Positions 46,837-57,834 of a DNA stretch of 64,000 bases are shown in pieces. How positions within the stretch are numbered: the stretch's first letter is position 1; the number at the start of each line of letters is the position of its first letter. Source of the DNA: Yersinia nurmii (GTDB lineage: Bacteria > Pseudomonadota > Gammaproteobacteria > Enterobacterales > Enterobacteriaceae). The DNA is taken from the NCBI RefSeq assembly GCF_001112925.1, contig NZ_CPYD01000008.1:124001-188000 (forward strand). Direction: 5' to 3'. The translations under genes were made by a program, and so were the position numbers. The notes below the pieces were generated by a model. That model was not told where the DNA came from and made no database searches. It saw nothing but the letters and a program-made list of their open reading frames with translations.

Positions 46837-47691
46837 GTGAAATCTTTGTCTGCGGCCTTGCTGCTCAGCATCTTACCCGTGGCAGCATTTGCTACACCAA
46901 TGCCTTTTGTTATTGATAAAGACCATAAAGGGCAATTAACTATTGAGCAGTTTGAAGGATCAAATAGCGACGGCGGGCGTTTCGAGGTGCTGTTACCCTC
47001 CGGAAAAACGCAGGAACTGGGCGGTTTTGAATTTATTGATGATGGTAAAAATCCGGGGGCCAGTTTCACTGATTTCAACTTCGATGGTTATAACGATATC
47101 GCCATCGATGTGCCGGTCGGCATGGTGAACTTTGAGACTTTCATCTACCTTTGGCAGCCTGAAACAGGCCAATTTAAAGCACTAAAACCGAATAATCCTG
47201 GCGCCTGCGGCCAGTTTTCCGATGTGACGCTGGATGAGAAAAACAAAACCATCATTTCATCCTGCCGTGGTGGCCCAGTCTGGTATAGCGACAAATTTAA
47301 ATACGATGATCAAGGGAAGCTCTATCTGGCCTCGGATATGGAATTAAACATGGGCGTAGCTCCCGATCACGACATTTCAACCTTCGCCTTTTTCGAACGC
47401 TACTACGATCCTCAAGGTAAGAAAATCAGTCAACAGGCGATTGGGATTGAAGGTGAACCTTATGTTTATACAGTAAAAAATGAAAAATTACGTCTGTATA
47501 ACGCACCGAACAAAGATCAGAAATCAGCGATGTATCTGGTGAAAGGCGATCAAGTCGCGATCGTGGATTTAACCGTTCTGGAGAACACTAATAGTACTTG
47601 GGTAAAAATCAAATATGCCAACAAAAAGCGCGGTGATATTTATAAATGGGTCGCCGCCGATGAAACCGAACGTTCAGTACCGCAGGAGTAA
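46837..47691 (+). CDS. Secreted XAC2610-like protein with C-terminal SH3-like domain, inside the scr locus
   Basis: A 284-residue exported protein. Signal peptide 1-20 (AAFATP), then a beta-rich domain with FTDFNFDGYNDIAIDVPVG (about 74-92), VNFETFIYLWQPETGQFKAL and a Cys pair (GACGQF, SSCRGG). These features resemble the XAC2610-related family, one member of which is a lysozyme-effector inhibitor in Xanthomonas; the assignment is from memory. The C-terminal about 70 residues (LRLYNAPNKDQKSAMYLVKG, WVKIKY, YKWVAAD) look like an SH3-like fold. GTG start with AAGGAA six bases upstream. It lies between scrK and scrY, is followed by a strong terminator, and has no obvious role in sucrose use. Confidence 0.75.
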   Translation: MKSLSAALLLSILPVAAFATPMPFVIDKDHKGQLTIEQFEGSNSDGGRFEVLLPSGKTQELGGFEFIDDGKNPGASFTDFNFDGYNDIAIDVPVGMVNFETFIYLWQPETGQFKALKPNNPGACGQFSDVTLDEKNKTIISSCRGGPVWYSDKFKYDDQGKLYLASDMELNMGVAPDHDISTFAFFERYYDPQGKKISQQAIGIEGEPYVYTVKNEKLRLYNAPNKDQKSAMYLVKGDQVAIVDLTVLENTNSTWVKIKYANKKRGDIYKWVAADETERSVPQE

Positions 47692-47751
47692 TTCCTGCAA
47701 CATTCAGGTAATGACCCCGCTTTAACCGCCTCTAATGTAGTGAACTTCTCC

Positions 47752-47779
47752 AGCGTGCCGATTCCGGCGCGCTTTTTTA
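47752..47779 (+). terminator. Terminator after the XAC2610-like gene
   Basis: AGCGTGCCG (47752-47760) pairs with CGGCGCGCT (47765-47773) over a four-base loop, followed by seven T. It separates scrK and its follower from scrYAB. Confidence 0.85.
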
Positions 47780-47818
47780 TGGCTAAAACCCAGCCAACTC
47801 TGTTTAAAACGATCGATT

Positions 47819-47834
47819 TGTAAGCTGGATCACA
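47819..47834 (+). promoter_or_regulatory. CRP-like site upstream of scrY
   Basis: TGTAAGCTGGATCACA matches TGTGA-N6-TCACA at nine of ten conserved positions, about 130 bases before scrY. Catabolite control of scrY is known in other enterobacteria. Confidence 0.55.
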
Positions 47835-47848
47835 ATGGCTGAAACGGG

Positions 47849-47898
47849 TTAGCAAAATGTTTTGCTAACTCAGGGTTAACTCCATTATGTTAACCCTG
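47849..47898. repeat. Two adjacent perfect inverted repeats upstream of scrY
   Basis: TTAGCAAAATGTTTTGCTAA (47849-47868) is a 9-bp inverted repeat with a 2-bp centre. CAGGGTTAAC (47871-47880) and GTTAACCCTG (47889-47898) form a second with an 8-bp centre. Both lie between the CRP-like site and the scrY operator. Confidence 0.85.
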
Positions 47899-47913
47899 AA
47901 AAACCGGTTTAGC
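47898..47913 (+). promoter_or_regulatory. Probable ScrR operator upstream of scrY
   Basis: GAAAAACCGGTTTAGC matches the symmetric ideal GCTAAACCGGTTTAGC at 14 of 16 positions, with the central CG typical of LacI-family operators. A further TTTAGC half-site follows at 47916-47921. The scrY start is 44 bases downstream. Confidence 0.65.
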
Positions 47914-47920
47914 TGTTTAG

Positions 47921-49477
<1,557 letters not shown>

Positions 49478-49607
49478 TGATAACTGACCGTCGAACCGCA
49501 ACGACGACGGCCATAAGTCACTCTGTATATAAATAACAATGTACCGCGGCGAGAAAGACCGCAATGCGGTTCTGATCGCGGCTTTGCTGGATAGAATGAG
49601 GGAAAAA

Positions 49608-50978
49608 ATGAACATTACTGAGACCGTTTCGGCTCTGCTCCCGCTGCTGGGGGGCAAGGAAAATATCGTCAGTGCCGCCCACTGTGCCACCCGCCTGCGG
49701 CTGGTATTGGCCGATGATGATCGGGTTCAAAAGTCCGCCATCGAAAAACTGGACGGCGTAAAAGGTTGCTTCAGTAACGCCGGTCAAATTCAGGTTATTT
49801 TCGGCACCGGTTTGGTCAATAAGGTTCACGCGGAATTTATCCGACAAACCGGCGTAAACGAATCCAGTAAATCCGAAGCAGCCGATCTGGCAGCCAAAAA
49901 ACTCAATCCATTCCAACGGGTTGCTCGTTTACTGTCAAATATCTTTGTGCCAATTATTCCGGCTATCGTCGCCTCTGGCCTACTAATGGGCCTGCTGGGG
50001 ATGGTGAAAACCTATGGCTGGGCCGACGCCGACAGCGCCATCTTTATCATGCTGGATATGTTCAGCTCCGCCGCCTTTATCATTTTGCCGATTCTGATTG
50101 GCTTTACCGCCGCGAAAGAGTTCGGCGGAAACCCTTATTTGGGGGCCACGTTGGGCGGGATTCTCACTCATCCGGCACTGACCAACGCTTGGGGTGTGGC
50201 GGGCGGCTTCCACACCATGAATTTCTTCGGATTAGACATCGCCATGATCGGCTATCAAGGCACCGTGTTTCCGGTGTTATTGGCGGTTTGGTTTATGAGC
50301 ATGGTGGAAAAACGGCTGCGTAAAGTGGTGCCTAACGCGCTGGATCTGATCCTGACGCCATTCCTCACCGTAGTGATTTCCGGTTTTATCGCACTGCTGT
50401 TCATCGGCCCGGCAGGTCGGGTACTCGGCGACGGTATTTCAATGATCCTCAGCACGTTGATCACCCACGCAGGCTGGTTTGCCGGATTGCTGTTCGGCGG
50501 CCTGTATTCGGTGATAGTGATTACCGGTATCCACCATAGTTTCCACGCGATTGAAGCTGGATTACTGGGTAACCCAAACATTGGTGTTAACTTTCTGCTG
50601 CCGATTTGGTCGATGGCCAACGTTGCTCAGGGCGGGGCCTGTCTGGCGGTGTACTTCAAAACTAAGGATGTCAAAATCAAGGCTATCGCAGTGCCGTCGG
50701 CCTTCTCTGCCATGCTAGGTATTACCGAGGCGGCAATCTTTGGTATTAACCTGCGCTTTGTGAAGCCGTTTCTGGCTGCACTAGCCGGCGGCGCACTGGG
50801 CGGTGCCTGGGTGGTTGCCAATCACGTCGGTATGACCGCCGTAGGTTTAACCGGCATCCCCGGTTTGGCTATCGTTCAAAGCAGCGCCATTGTCAGCTAT
50901 CTGATTGGTTTGGTTATCGCTTTCGGCTCGGCCTTTATCCTCTCGCTGCTGCTGAAATACAAAACGGACAGTGAATAA
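49608..50978 (+). CDS. scrA: ScrA, sucrose-specific PTS enzyme IIBC
   Basis: Imports sucrose and phosphorylates it to sucrose 6-phosphate. The start at 49608 (MNITETVSALLPLLGGKENI) follows GAGGGA and gives 456 residues, the ScrA length; an ORF extension to 49539 is rejected. The IIB domain (about 1-85) has the phosphocysteine in AAHCATRLRLVL (about 26); the IIC domain (about 105-455) has about ten transmembrane helices with GITEAAIFGI. It lacks its own IIA and is expected to use Crr (IIA-Glc), encoded elsewhere. Its stop overlaps scrB by one base (TAATG). Confidence 0.97.
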   Translation: MNITETVSALLPLLGGKENIVSAAHCATRLRLVLADDDRVQKSAIEKLDGVKGCFSNAGQIQVIFGTGLVNKVHAEFIRQTGVNESSKSEAADLAAKKLNPFQRVARLLSNIFVPIIPAIVASGLLMGLLGMVKTYGWADADSAIFIMLDMFSSAAFIILPILIGFTAAKEFGGNPYLGATLGGILTHPALTNAWGVAGGFHTMNFFGLDIAMIGYQGTVFPVLLAVWFMSMVEKRLRKVVPNALDLILTPFLTVVISGFIALLFIGPAGRVLGDGISMILSTLITHAGWFAGLLFGGLYSVIVITGIHHSFHAIEAGLLGNPNIGVNFLLPIWSMANVAQGGACLAVYFKTKDVKIKAIAVPSAFSAMLGITEAAIFGINLRFVKPFLAALAGGALGGAWVVANHVGMTAVGLTGIPGLAIVQSSAIVSYLIGLVIAFGSAFILSLLLKYKTDSE

Positions 50979-52387
50979 TGCAAGAAGCCAGTTTACTCAA
51001 ACAACTCACGTTGGCAGTAATGTCCGGTCAGGTTCGGGCAGCGCAGGACCCGCATCGGCCCGGCTGGCATTTGGCTCCGTGCGTCGGGCTACTTAACGAT
51101 CCTAACGGTTTTATCTATCACGCTGGCTACTACCATTTATTTTATCAATGGAATCCGCTGGCCTGCGCCCACGGCAGTAAATATTGGGGACACTGGCGCA
51201 GTGCGGATTTGATTCACTGGGAGCATCAGCCTCTGGCGCTGGCACCAAGCGAAGAATATGAAAGCCATGGCTGTTACTCTGGCTCTGCGGTGATCCACGA
51301 CGAACGCATTCACCTGATGTATACCGGAAATGTGAAATATCCTGATGGTAGCCGCACCGCATTTCAATGTTTGGCGCGCGAGAATGCACGTGGAGAATTC
51401 GATAAGCTGGGGCCGGTACTGAGCCTGCCTGTCGGCTATACCGGCCATGTGCGCGATCCGAAAGTCTGGCAGCACGACGGTCGGTGGTACATGGTTTTGG
51501 GCGCGCAGGATCTTGAGCTGAAAGGCAAAGTGTTGCTGTTCCGTTCGCCGGATCTGCATCAATGGCAAAGTCTGGGCGAAATTGCTGGCTCTGGCATCAG
51601 CGGTTTGAATGATTTCGGTTATATGTGGGAATGTCCGGACCTGTTTGCACTTGGCGACGAAGATGTGCTGATCTTCTGTCCGCAAGGGCTGGCAGCGGAG
51701 GCCGAACGTTATCGCAATACTTACCAGGCCGGTTATGTCTGCGGAAAACTCGATTATCAGCAAGGTCAGTTTAACCACGGTGCTTTCCACGAGCTGGACG
51801 CTGGGTTTGAATTCTACGCCCCACAAACCACACTGGCCGCAGATGGTCGCCGTTTACTGTTTGGCTGGATGGGCATTCCGGATCAGGATGAGTTATATCA
51901 GCCAACGGTCAATTACGGCTGGATTCACACAATGAGCTGTCCGCGCGAGCTGTCGCTGCGTAATGGCAAAGTTATTCAGCGACCAGCTCGTGAATTAACC
52001 GCATTGCGCACCGTTCTCTTCCAGTGGAAAGGAAGCGCCGATGCCGCGCCGCCGTTACGCATTGACAGTGCGGAAATCCAGCTGGAAATCAGCGGCGAGT
52101 TCACCCTACAACTGGCCGATGCCATGACGCTGGAATGGGACGGCGAGCGCCTGACCCTCAGCCGCAAAAATCTGCGTACCGGCGAGCGAGAATTCCGCTA
52201 CTGGCGCGGTTCTGTGCAGCAGTTGCAGCTGCTTTTCGACCGCTGTAGCGTGGAAATATTTATCAACAATGGTGAAGGCGTGATGACTTCCAGCTATTTC
52301 CCTCAGCCTGAACCACTAGCAATATTCAGCGGCAATGGTGAACTGCGCCTGCGGCACTGGTTGTTACTGTCACCCATGTTAGAATAA
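50978..52387 (+). CDS. scrB: ScrB, sucrose-6-phosphate hydrolase
   Basis: Glycoside hydrolase family 32 enzyme that cleaves sucrose 6-phosphate to glucose 6-phosphate and fructose. The 469 residues match the family. Catalytic nucleophile in GLLNDPNGFIYH (about 28-39), transition-state Asp in VRDPKVW (about 160), and acid/base Glu in WECPDLF (about 214). A C-terminal beta-sandwich follows (about 340-469). Translationally coupled to scrA. Confidence 0.97.
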   Translation: MQEASLLKQLTLAVMSGQVRAAQDPHRPGWHLAPCVGLLNDPNGFIYHAGYYHLFYQWNPLACAHGSKYWGHWRSADLIHWEHQPLALAPSEEYESHGCYSGSAVIHDERIHLMYTGNVKYPDGSRTAFQCLARENARGEFDKLGPVLSLPVGYTGHVRDPKVWQHDGRWYMVLGAQDLELKGKVLLFRSPDLHQWQSLGEIAGSGISGLNDFGYMWECPDLFALGDEDVLIFCPQGLAAEAERYRNTYQAGYVCGKLDYQQGQFNHGAFHELDAGFEFYAPQTTLAADGRRLLFGWMGIPDQDELYQPTVNYGWIHTMSCPRELSLRNGKVIQRPARELTALRTVLFQWKGSADAAPPLRIDSAEIQLEISGEFTLQLADAMTLEWDGERLTLSRKNLRTGEREFRYWRGSVQQLQLLFDRCSVEIFINNGEGVMTSSYFPQPEPLAIFSGNGELRLRHWLLLSPMLE

Positions 52388-52408
52388 GGACATCTTTCCC
52401 GGTGGCAG

Positions 52409-53440
52409 ATGCAGTCAGTGAAAAACAGTAAACGTATTACTATTAACGATATAGCTAAACTGGCTGGTGTGTCTAAATCGACCACCAGTCTGGTTCTGAA
52501 TGGCCGCAGTAAGGAATATCGTGTTTCTGACGAAACCCGGGATCGCATTATCGCCCTGGCCAACGAACACAATTACCAGCCCAGTTTCCACGCGCGTTCT
52601 TTGCGATCGACCCGCAGCCATACGCTGGGTCTGGTGGTGCCTGAAATGACCAATCACGGTTTTGCCCTGATTTCCCGCGAGCTGGAAATGCTGTGTCGCG
52701 AAGCCGGATTGCAACTGCTTATCGCCTGCACCGATGAAAATCCCAGCCAAGAAATGATGGCGGTGAACAGTCTGGTGCAGCGTCAAGTTGACGGTTTGAT
52801 CGTCGCTTCCAGCCAACTGAACGATAGCGAATACCAAAAGATAAACGCTCGGCTGCCAGTGGTACAAATGGATCGGCTGATCGGCGAATCGACTCTTCCA
52901 CTGGTCATCACCGATTCCATTACCTCCACCGCCACGTTGGTAGAAAAAGTGGCGCAGCAGCATCAGGATGAGTTTTATTTCCTCGGCGGCCAGCCGCGCA
53001 TTTCACCGACGCGCGACCGCCTGAGCGGATTTCAACAGGGTTTACAGCGCGCGGGCGTAGAATGTCGCCCGGAATGGATACTCAACGGCAATTATCTGCC
53101 TAGCTCCGGCTATGAAATGATCGCTCAACTTTGCGCTCAATTGGGTCGGCCACCGAAAGCGGTATTTACCGCCGCCTGTGGCCTACTGGAAGGGGTGCTG
53201 CGTTACCTGAACCAATATCAATTGATGGATAGCGATATTCACCTATGCAGCTTTGACGATCATTACCTGTTTGACTGCCTGCCGCTAAAAATCGATACCA
53301 TCGCTCAGGACTGCCAAGGGCTAGCGCGTCATAGCTTCGAGATGGTTACCGCGCTGATCGCCGAGCAACCGTTAGAACAGCAGCGGCTGATTCTGCCGGG
53401 GCAAATTCACTGGCGTCATCCAGACTCTAAAGCCAGGTAG
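52409..53440 (+). CDS. scrR: ScrR, LacI-family sucrose repressor
   Basis: A 343-residue LacI/GalR regulator; in other enteric bacteria ScrR represses scr genes and responds to fructose or fructose 1-phosphate. The helix-turn-helix reads [20 protein letters not shown] (about 10-29), the hinge helix HARSLRS (about 58-64), then a periplasmic-binding-protein-like domain with [17 protein letters not shown] and [10 protein letters not shown]. It begins 21 bases after scrB. A GTG at 52418 is an alternative start that fits family N-termini (MKNSKRITI). Confidence 0.95.
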   Translation: MQSVKNSKRITINDIAKLAGVSKSTTSLVLNGRSKEYRVSDETRDRIIALANEHNYQPSFHARSLRSTRSHTLGLVVPEMTNHGFALISRELEMLCREAGLQLLIACTDENPSQEMMAVNSLVQRQVDGLIVASSQLNDSEYQKINARLPVVQMDRLIGESTLPLVITDSITSTATLVEKVAQQHQDEFYFLGGQPRISPTRDRLSGFQQGLQRAGVECRPEWILNGNYLPSSGYEMIAQLCAQLGRPPKAVFTAACGLLEGVLRYLNQYQLMDSDIHLCSFDDHYLFDCLPLKIDTIAQDCQGLARHSFEMVTALIAEQPLEQQRLILPGQIHWRHPDSKAR

Positions 53441-53589
53441 GTTGAAAGCTCAGTATTCCCTCAGTCAATTTGCTTCGAATAAAGTGACGGCCGCATTTGC
53501 CTGCGGCTTCACAGCAATTCAGACAATAATTAGAGTTAATAGTGATTCTCGTTTTTTGGAGATCACTGTCTGGTTGAGGTAAATCTATT

Positions 53590-55542
53590 TTGGCCCCAAA
53601 GTCTGCCCCACATTGTGCTGAATCACCTTACCGCCCTCAGGCAACGGTGGTTACGCCCGCACTGAATGATTCCTGGCAACGCTGTCATAAACTGATGCAG
53701 CCCGCCACTTGGCGAATTCCACATCGGGCGGCTGGCGCGACATTCAGCTCGATATGCCAGCGTAAAAACGATCTGTTGGTACTGGGGCAAGCGGCGCTGG
53801 AAGATGCGTATGAATATATGGAATCCCGCGAGTGTAGCCTGCTTATTCTGGATGAAAGCGGCTGTACCCTGTGGCAATGCGGTCATCCGAAAACACTGCG
53901 CCAGCTCAGTGAATTAGGTTTTACCGCCGGCAGCTACTGGGCCGAAGGTTTGATCGGTACCAACGCGCCGGCACTAGCGATGGCCGAAGGTAACCCAATG
54001 CAGGTCAGCGGCAGTCAACACTTTAAGCTGGCGCTGCATCCATGGCATTTCTGTGCAACGCCGGTATACGACAACAGCGGGCGACAGCGAGCAGTGATCG
54101 TGTTGGGCTGTTTGCTGACGGAAAAAGCCGCCAGTGATTTACCGCTGACGTTGGCTATTGCGCGGGAAATCGGTAATTCCCTGCATGCGGATAGCTTGCT
54201 GGCAGAAACCAATCGCCATTTGAATGAGTTAAACGCCCTGCTCGACGGCGTGGAAGACGGCGTGATGGCTTGGGATCAGCGTGGCTGCCTGCTGTATCTC
54301 AATCGGCGCGCCGCCGCCATTTTGCGGCTGGATGAAACCAATAGTCTGGGGAAACCGGTCAGCCAGTTACTGACGCTTCCTGCCCTGCTGACCCACGCAA
54401 TTCAGCAACGCAGTCCTCTCAGCCACGTAGAGGTGACGTTTGAGAACCAACAGCAGTTTATTCCGGCGTTACTCACGCTAAAACCGATACCCGACGGCGA
54501 TCGCTGCGGCTTTATCGCATTGTTGCATCCGCAGGAACTGCTGCGCCAAATGGTACACAACCAATTGGGTCGCGCCAGCCATACCTTCGATGAGATGCCG
54601 GTTAGCTCTCTGGAAATGCGCCGTTTGGTTCGTTACGGCAAACAGGCAGCTAAAGGCCAGCATCCTATCTTGCTACACGGCGAAGAAGGCGTGGGAAAAC
54701 AGCGACTAGGCCAGGCAATTCATAACGCCAGCGAACGAGCCAATGGCCCTTATATCGCTTTGAACTGTCAGGCTTTGCCGCAAAGCTTAATGGCACGAGA
54801 ATTCCTCGGCAGTGATGCCAGTGAAGGCGAGGCTGGGCAACCGAGTAAATTCGAGTTAGCCAACGGTGGCACATTATATTTGGAGCAGGTGGAATACCTG
54901 TCGCCGGAAATGCAGTCCGCACTGCTGCAGATCGTTAAAACCGGCATTCTGATGCGCGTCAATTCCAATCGGGTGATTCCGGTGGATGTGCGGATTATTG
55001 CCGCCACCGGCGCGGATTTACCGCTGCTGGTCAAACAAGGGCGTTTTCGCCGCCAGTTGTTCTATACACTTCAGTCTTTCGAATTACATATCCCGCCGTT
55101 ACGCCAGCGCCAACAGGATATTCAACTACTGGTACAACATACCTTGCGGGATTTAGGGCAGCATTTTCACTGCCAGTATCAGACCGATGAAGATGTTAAT
55201 CGGCAGCTCAATCAGTATCCGTGGCCGGGCAACGATCAGGAGTTGAAAAGCGTTGTCGAACGTGCTGCGATGTCCTGTCGCAATAACCGAATCCGTCTCA
55301 ATGACTTACCTGAGCATTTGCTGGGTGAAAAATTGCTTCTTGAACCGGACGCTCCGCAGCCGCAGCCGGTACTATCACTGCAAGAGCTTGAGCGACAGGC
55401 GATAATTCGCGCCGCGCTGGTGTGTCAGGGTCAGCTTAATGAAATGGCAACCTTGCTGGGCATTGGCCGCACCACACTGTGGCGTAAAGTGAAGCTGCAC
55501 CGGCTGGATATCGGACAGTTTAAAGGCGGAGAAGCGGTTTAA
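53590..55542 (+). CDS. dhaR: DhaR, activator of the dihydroxyacetone kinase genes
   Basis: A 650-residue activator of the AcoR type. Order: N-terminal sensory region with GAF-like fold (about 30-200), PAS domain (about 205-315), an AAA+ domain (about 325-550) and a Fis-type helix-turn-helix at the C-terminus (LNEMATLLGIGRTTLWRKVK). The AAA+ domain is degenerate: Walker A GEEGVGKQR is retained but the GAFTGA loop for sigma-54 is missing and Walker B reads LEQ instead of LDE, so it should activate sigma-70 promoters, as E. coli DhaR does. It is known to bind DhaK and DhaL in E. coli. Start is TTG with GAGGT ten bases upstream. Convergent with dhaM. Confidence 0.93.
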   Translation: MAPKSAPHCAESPYRPQATVVTPALNDSWQRCHKLMQPATWRIPHRAAGATFSSICQRKNDLLVLGQAALEDAYEYMESRECSLLILDESGCTLWQCGHPKTLRQLSELGFTAGSYWAEGLIGTNAPALAMAEGNPMQVSGSQHFKLALHPWHFCATPVYDNSGRQRAVIVLGCLLTEKAASDLPLTLAIAREIGNSLHADSLLAETNRHLNELNALLDGVEDGVMAWDQRGCLLYLNRRAAAILRLDETNSLGKPVSQLLTLPALLTHAIQQRSPLSHVEVTFENQQQFIPALLTLKPIPDGDRCGFIALLHPQELLRQMVHNQLGRASHTFDEMPVSSLEMRRLVRYGKQAAKGQHPILLHGEEGVGKQRLGQAIHNASERANGPYIALNCQALPQSLMAREFLGSDASEGEAGQPSKFELANGGTLYLEQVEYLSPEMQSALLQIVKTGILMRVNSNRVIPVDVRIIAATGADLPLLVKQGRFRRQLFYTLQSFELHIPPLRQRQQDIQLLVQHTLRDLGQHFHCQYQTDEDVNRQLNQYPWPGNDQELKSVVERAAMSCRNNRIRLNDLPEHLLGEKLLLEPDAPQPQPVLSLQELERQAIIRAALVCQGQLNEMATLLGIGRTTLWRKVKLHRLDIGQFKGGEAV

Positions 55543-55562
55543 TACCTTGGTAGTTAACCAAA

Positions 55563-55593
55563 GAAAAGGAGCCAATTCTGGCTCCTTTTCTTA
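55563..55593. terminator. Bidirectional terminator between dhaR and dhaM
   Basis: GAAAAGGAGCC (55563-55573) pairs with GGCTCCTTTTC (55580-55590) around AATTCT, giving pyrimidine-rich tails on both strands between two convergent genes. Confidence 0.85.
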
Positions 55594-55653
55594 TATCGCT
55601 GGGAACATATTATTTTGCTGAGATATATCGCGAGTCTCTCTCGCGCCGGTAAC

Positions 55654-57087
55654 TTACCCTTTAATTTTCAACACGCCACTGGCTGTATCCAGTTCAGCCA
55701 TCATTCCTGTATGAGTGGCATCCAGACAGCCACTCATTCCCACCGCCATGGGAATACCCAAGGCGCGGGATAGAATCGCGCTGTGTGACACCGTGCTCCC
55801 CAGGCTCAGGCAAATACCTTTTACTTGCTGTCGCCGCAGCCCGACCAACGCCGATGGCATTAGCTCATCCGCCACCAATAACGCGCTACCGCCAATGTGC
55901 AACGAAGCCAGCGGCAAACCGGTCAGATGTCCCAGCGCCCGATTAAGAATATCGCGAATATCCAGCTCGCGAACCCGCAGGTATTCATCATCCAGCGCCT
56001 GATAATCCGCGGCCATTGCCATCAACTCACCGCGCAGGGCGGACTCGGCGCAAACACGTTCCTGAGCAATCCGCTGATTCACCGCCTGCTGCAGATCTTC
56101 ATCGCTGACTAATAGCTGATGAGCGCTGAATATCGCCCCGAATTCTTCACCAAGAGTTTCTCCCACCTGTGTAGCCAGAGATTCCAAATCTGTCGCAGTT
56201 TGGATCAGCGCCTGCTGTAGACGCTGCTGCTCACCAGCCACTTGTTCGGCACTGATAGTGCGGGGAATAAACGCCGTCATCGCAGGAGGAAGTTGGAGAA
56301 TTGGCCCACGAACGACCCCGTTTGGCACCATCGTTCCCGCAAGTTCCGCGTTATCACTGTCCGCGACTGATTCGCCAAAATGCCGCTGAGCTAACTGTTC
56401 AAACGCAGCCAACGCCAGTTCGGCCTGAGCTCCGCGGGCTAGCAGGCGAATGGTATCCCCTTTGCGTACTTGCAAGATCGCCAGCTGATTCAGACTACGC
56501 GGGTTCACGCATTTACCGCCCTTTTCCAGCAGTAGCTCGGCGTCAAAAGGTGCAAGAGCCTCCACCAGCTTTGCCGCAGGGCGAACGTGTAAACCGTTGG
56601 GATTCTGTACTCGCCAACTCACGCTTTGCGCATCTTCGCCGAATCCCGTCACAGAAGCAGATTCTTCCGACTGGTTTTCTTCGCCCAATTGGCTACTTTT
56701 CGCCGCCAGCGCGCCCATAGCTTCAGCACGAACCTGTTGTAACGATGAGCCTGCCGATGCCGCGACTACCGCCGCCAGCGTGCCTTCTACCAAAGGAGCC
56801 GCACACAGCAGCACATTGGCTGCCATCGCCGGGTCGAGCAGATCCAAGGCGGTTTCCGCGCTTAGCACGGCGCTACCAAGATCCATCAACACCAATACCC
56901 CGGCGGGATCGTAAACTGACTCAATGGCTTCCATCACTTTAATGGCGTCAGTGCCGATGGGATGATCCACGTCGTCCACCCCTGCGGCCAGCGCCAACCG
57001 ACATCCGCCCTGCGCCATTTGTTGCGCCAGCTCGGCAACGCCCTGAGCCAACAACGCACTGTGGGAAACTACAACGATATTGACCAT
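55654..57087 (-). CDS. dhaM: DhaM, PTS phosphoryl carrier for dihydroxyacetone kinase
   Basis: Relays phosphate from enzyme I to ADP bound on DhaL. The 477-residue protein has three parts: an EIIA-mannose-like domain (about 1-135, phospho-His in VVVSHSALLAQG, about 9), an HPr-like domain (about 155-245, phospho-His in PNGLHVRPAAKLVEA) and a partial enzyme-I-like domain (about 260-475) with LGSTVSHSAILSRALGIP carrying its histidine. Length and order match E. coli DhaM (472). Last of gldA-dhaK-dhaL-dhaM, 99 bases after dhaL. Confidence 0.96.
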   Translation of the reverse strand: MVNIVVVSHSALLAQGVAELAQQMAQGGCRLALAAGVDDVDHPIGTDAIKVMEAIESVYDPAGVLVLMDLGSAVLSAETALDLLDPAMAANVLLCAAPLVEGTLAAVVAASAGSSLQQVRAEAMGALAAKSSQLGEENQSEESASVTGFGEDAQSVSWRVQNPNGLHVRPAAKLVEALAPFDAELLLEKGGKCVNPRSLNQLAILQVRKGDTIRLLARGAQAELALAAFEQLAQRHFGESVADSDNAELAGTMVPNGVVRGPILQLPPAMTAFIPRTISAEQVAGEQQRLQQALIQTATDLESLATQVGETLGEEFGAIFSAHQLLVSDEDLQQAVNQRIAQERVCAESALRGELMAMAADYQALDDEYLRVRELDIRDILNRALGHLTGLPLASLHIGGSALLVADELMPSALVGLRRQQVKGICLSLGSTVSHSAILSRALGIPMAVGMSGCLDATHTGMMAELDTASGVLKIKG

Positions 57088-57186
57088 CTTTCCTCCTGGA
57101 ATCTGATACTGCTCTGCGGTTATCGCACCGGCCTGACGGACACGCTTTTAATGCGTTATGGCAAATGGTTCATGTAAAATTCATCG

Positions 57187-57819
57187 CTAACGGCAAGCTA
57201 CCTGCAATAACGCCTGCATCATTAGCATGGCCGAAGTCGCGCCGGGGTCCTGATGGCCAATACTGCGTTCACCGAGATAACTGGCACGGCCTTTACGCGC
57301 CTGCATGGTAATGGTGCTAGCCAGCGCCTGCTGCGAGCGTTCCACCGTTTGTTGCAATGCGTCCACCATCGATAAACCTTGCTGATTGGCCTTTTCCAAC
57401 TGATCCACGACAGCCCACCAGACATCGCACATGGTTTTATCACCGGGTTCTGCCTTACCGCGCATCACCACACCTTCAACGCCGTCCTTAAACATTTGGC
57501 ACAGAGCGGGAAGATCGAGGCTTTGTTTAGCATTAGTACTCTGCGCCGCTCGGATAAAGAACGTGCCAAACAGCGGGCCACTGGCCCCACCTACGCTGGA
57601 TAACAACGTCATACCGGTGTTCTTCAGGATGAACCCAATGTCTTTGTCTGCCACCGAAGGGAGCTTTTCGACCACTTTGTTAAAACCGCGATTCATGTTC
57701 AGGCCATGATCGCCATCGCCAATTTCAGTGTCTAGCTGAGTGAGGAAATCCCGTTGTTGAGTAAAAACCTCGGCGCAAAGTTGCAGCCAATTGACGATAT
57801 CTTGTTTGGTTAATGCCAT
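57187..57819 (-). CDS. dhaL: DhaL, ADP-binding subunit of dihydroxyacetone kinase
   Basis: Holds ADP as a tightly bound cofactor that is rephosphorylated by DhaM and donates phosphate to dihydroxyacetone on DhaK. The start at 57819 (MALTKQDIVNWLQLCAEVFT) has GGAGG upstream and gives 210 residues, the E. coli length; an ATG 15 bases earlier is less likely. The Mg-ADP aspartates lie in EIGDGDHGLNMNRG (about 31-44), and LLSSVGGASGPLFGTFF and SIGHQDPGATS are conserved. Sixteen bases after dhaK. Confidence 0.97.
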   Translation of the reverse strand: MALTKQDIVNWLQLCAEVFTQQRDFLTQLDTEIGDGDHGLNMNRGFNKVVEKLPSVADKDIGFILKNTGMTLLSSVGGASGPLFGTFFIRAAQSTNAKQSLDLPALCQMFKDGVEGVVMRGKAEPGDKTMCDVWWAVVDQLEKANQQGLSMVDALQQTVERSQQALASTITMQARKGRASYLGERSIGHQDPGATSAMLMMQALLQVACR

Positions 57820-57834
57820 TTTTTCCTCCGACAT

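Noticed and set aside
49539-49607. N-terminal extension of scrA
   Set aside because: The extra 23 codons precede a strong Shine-Dalgarno and ATG that give the exact family length; they are probably untranslated leader.
51137-51826. A 229-codon minus-strand ORF within scrB
   Set aside because: Antisense to an intact GH32 enzyme; no domain resemblance or start signal seen.
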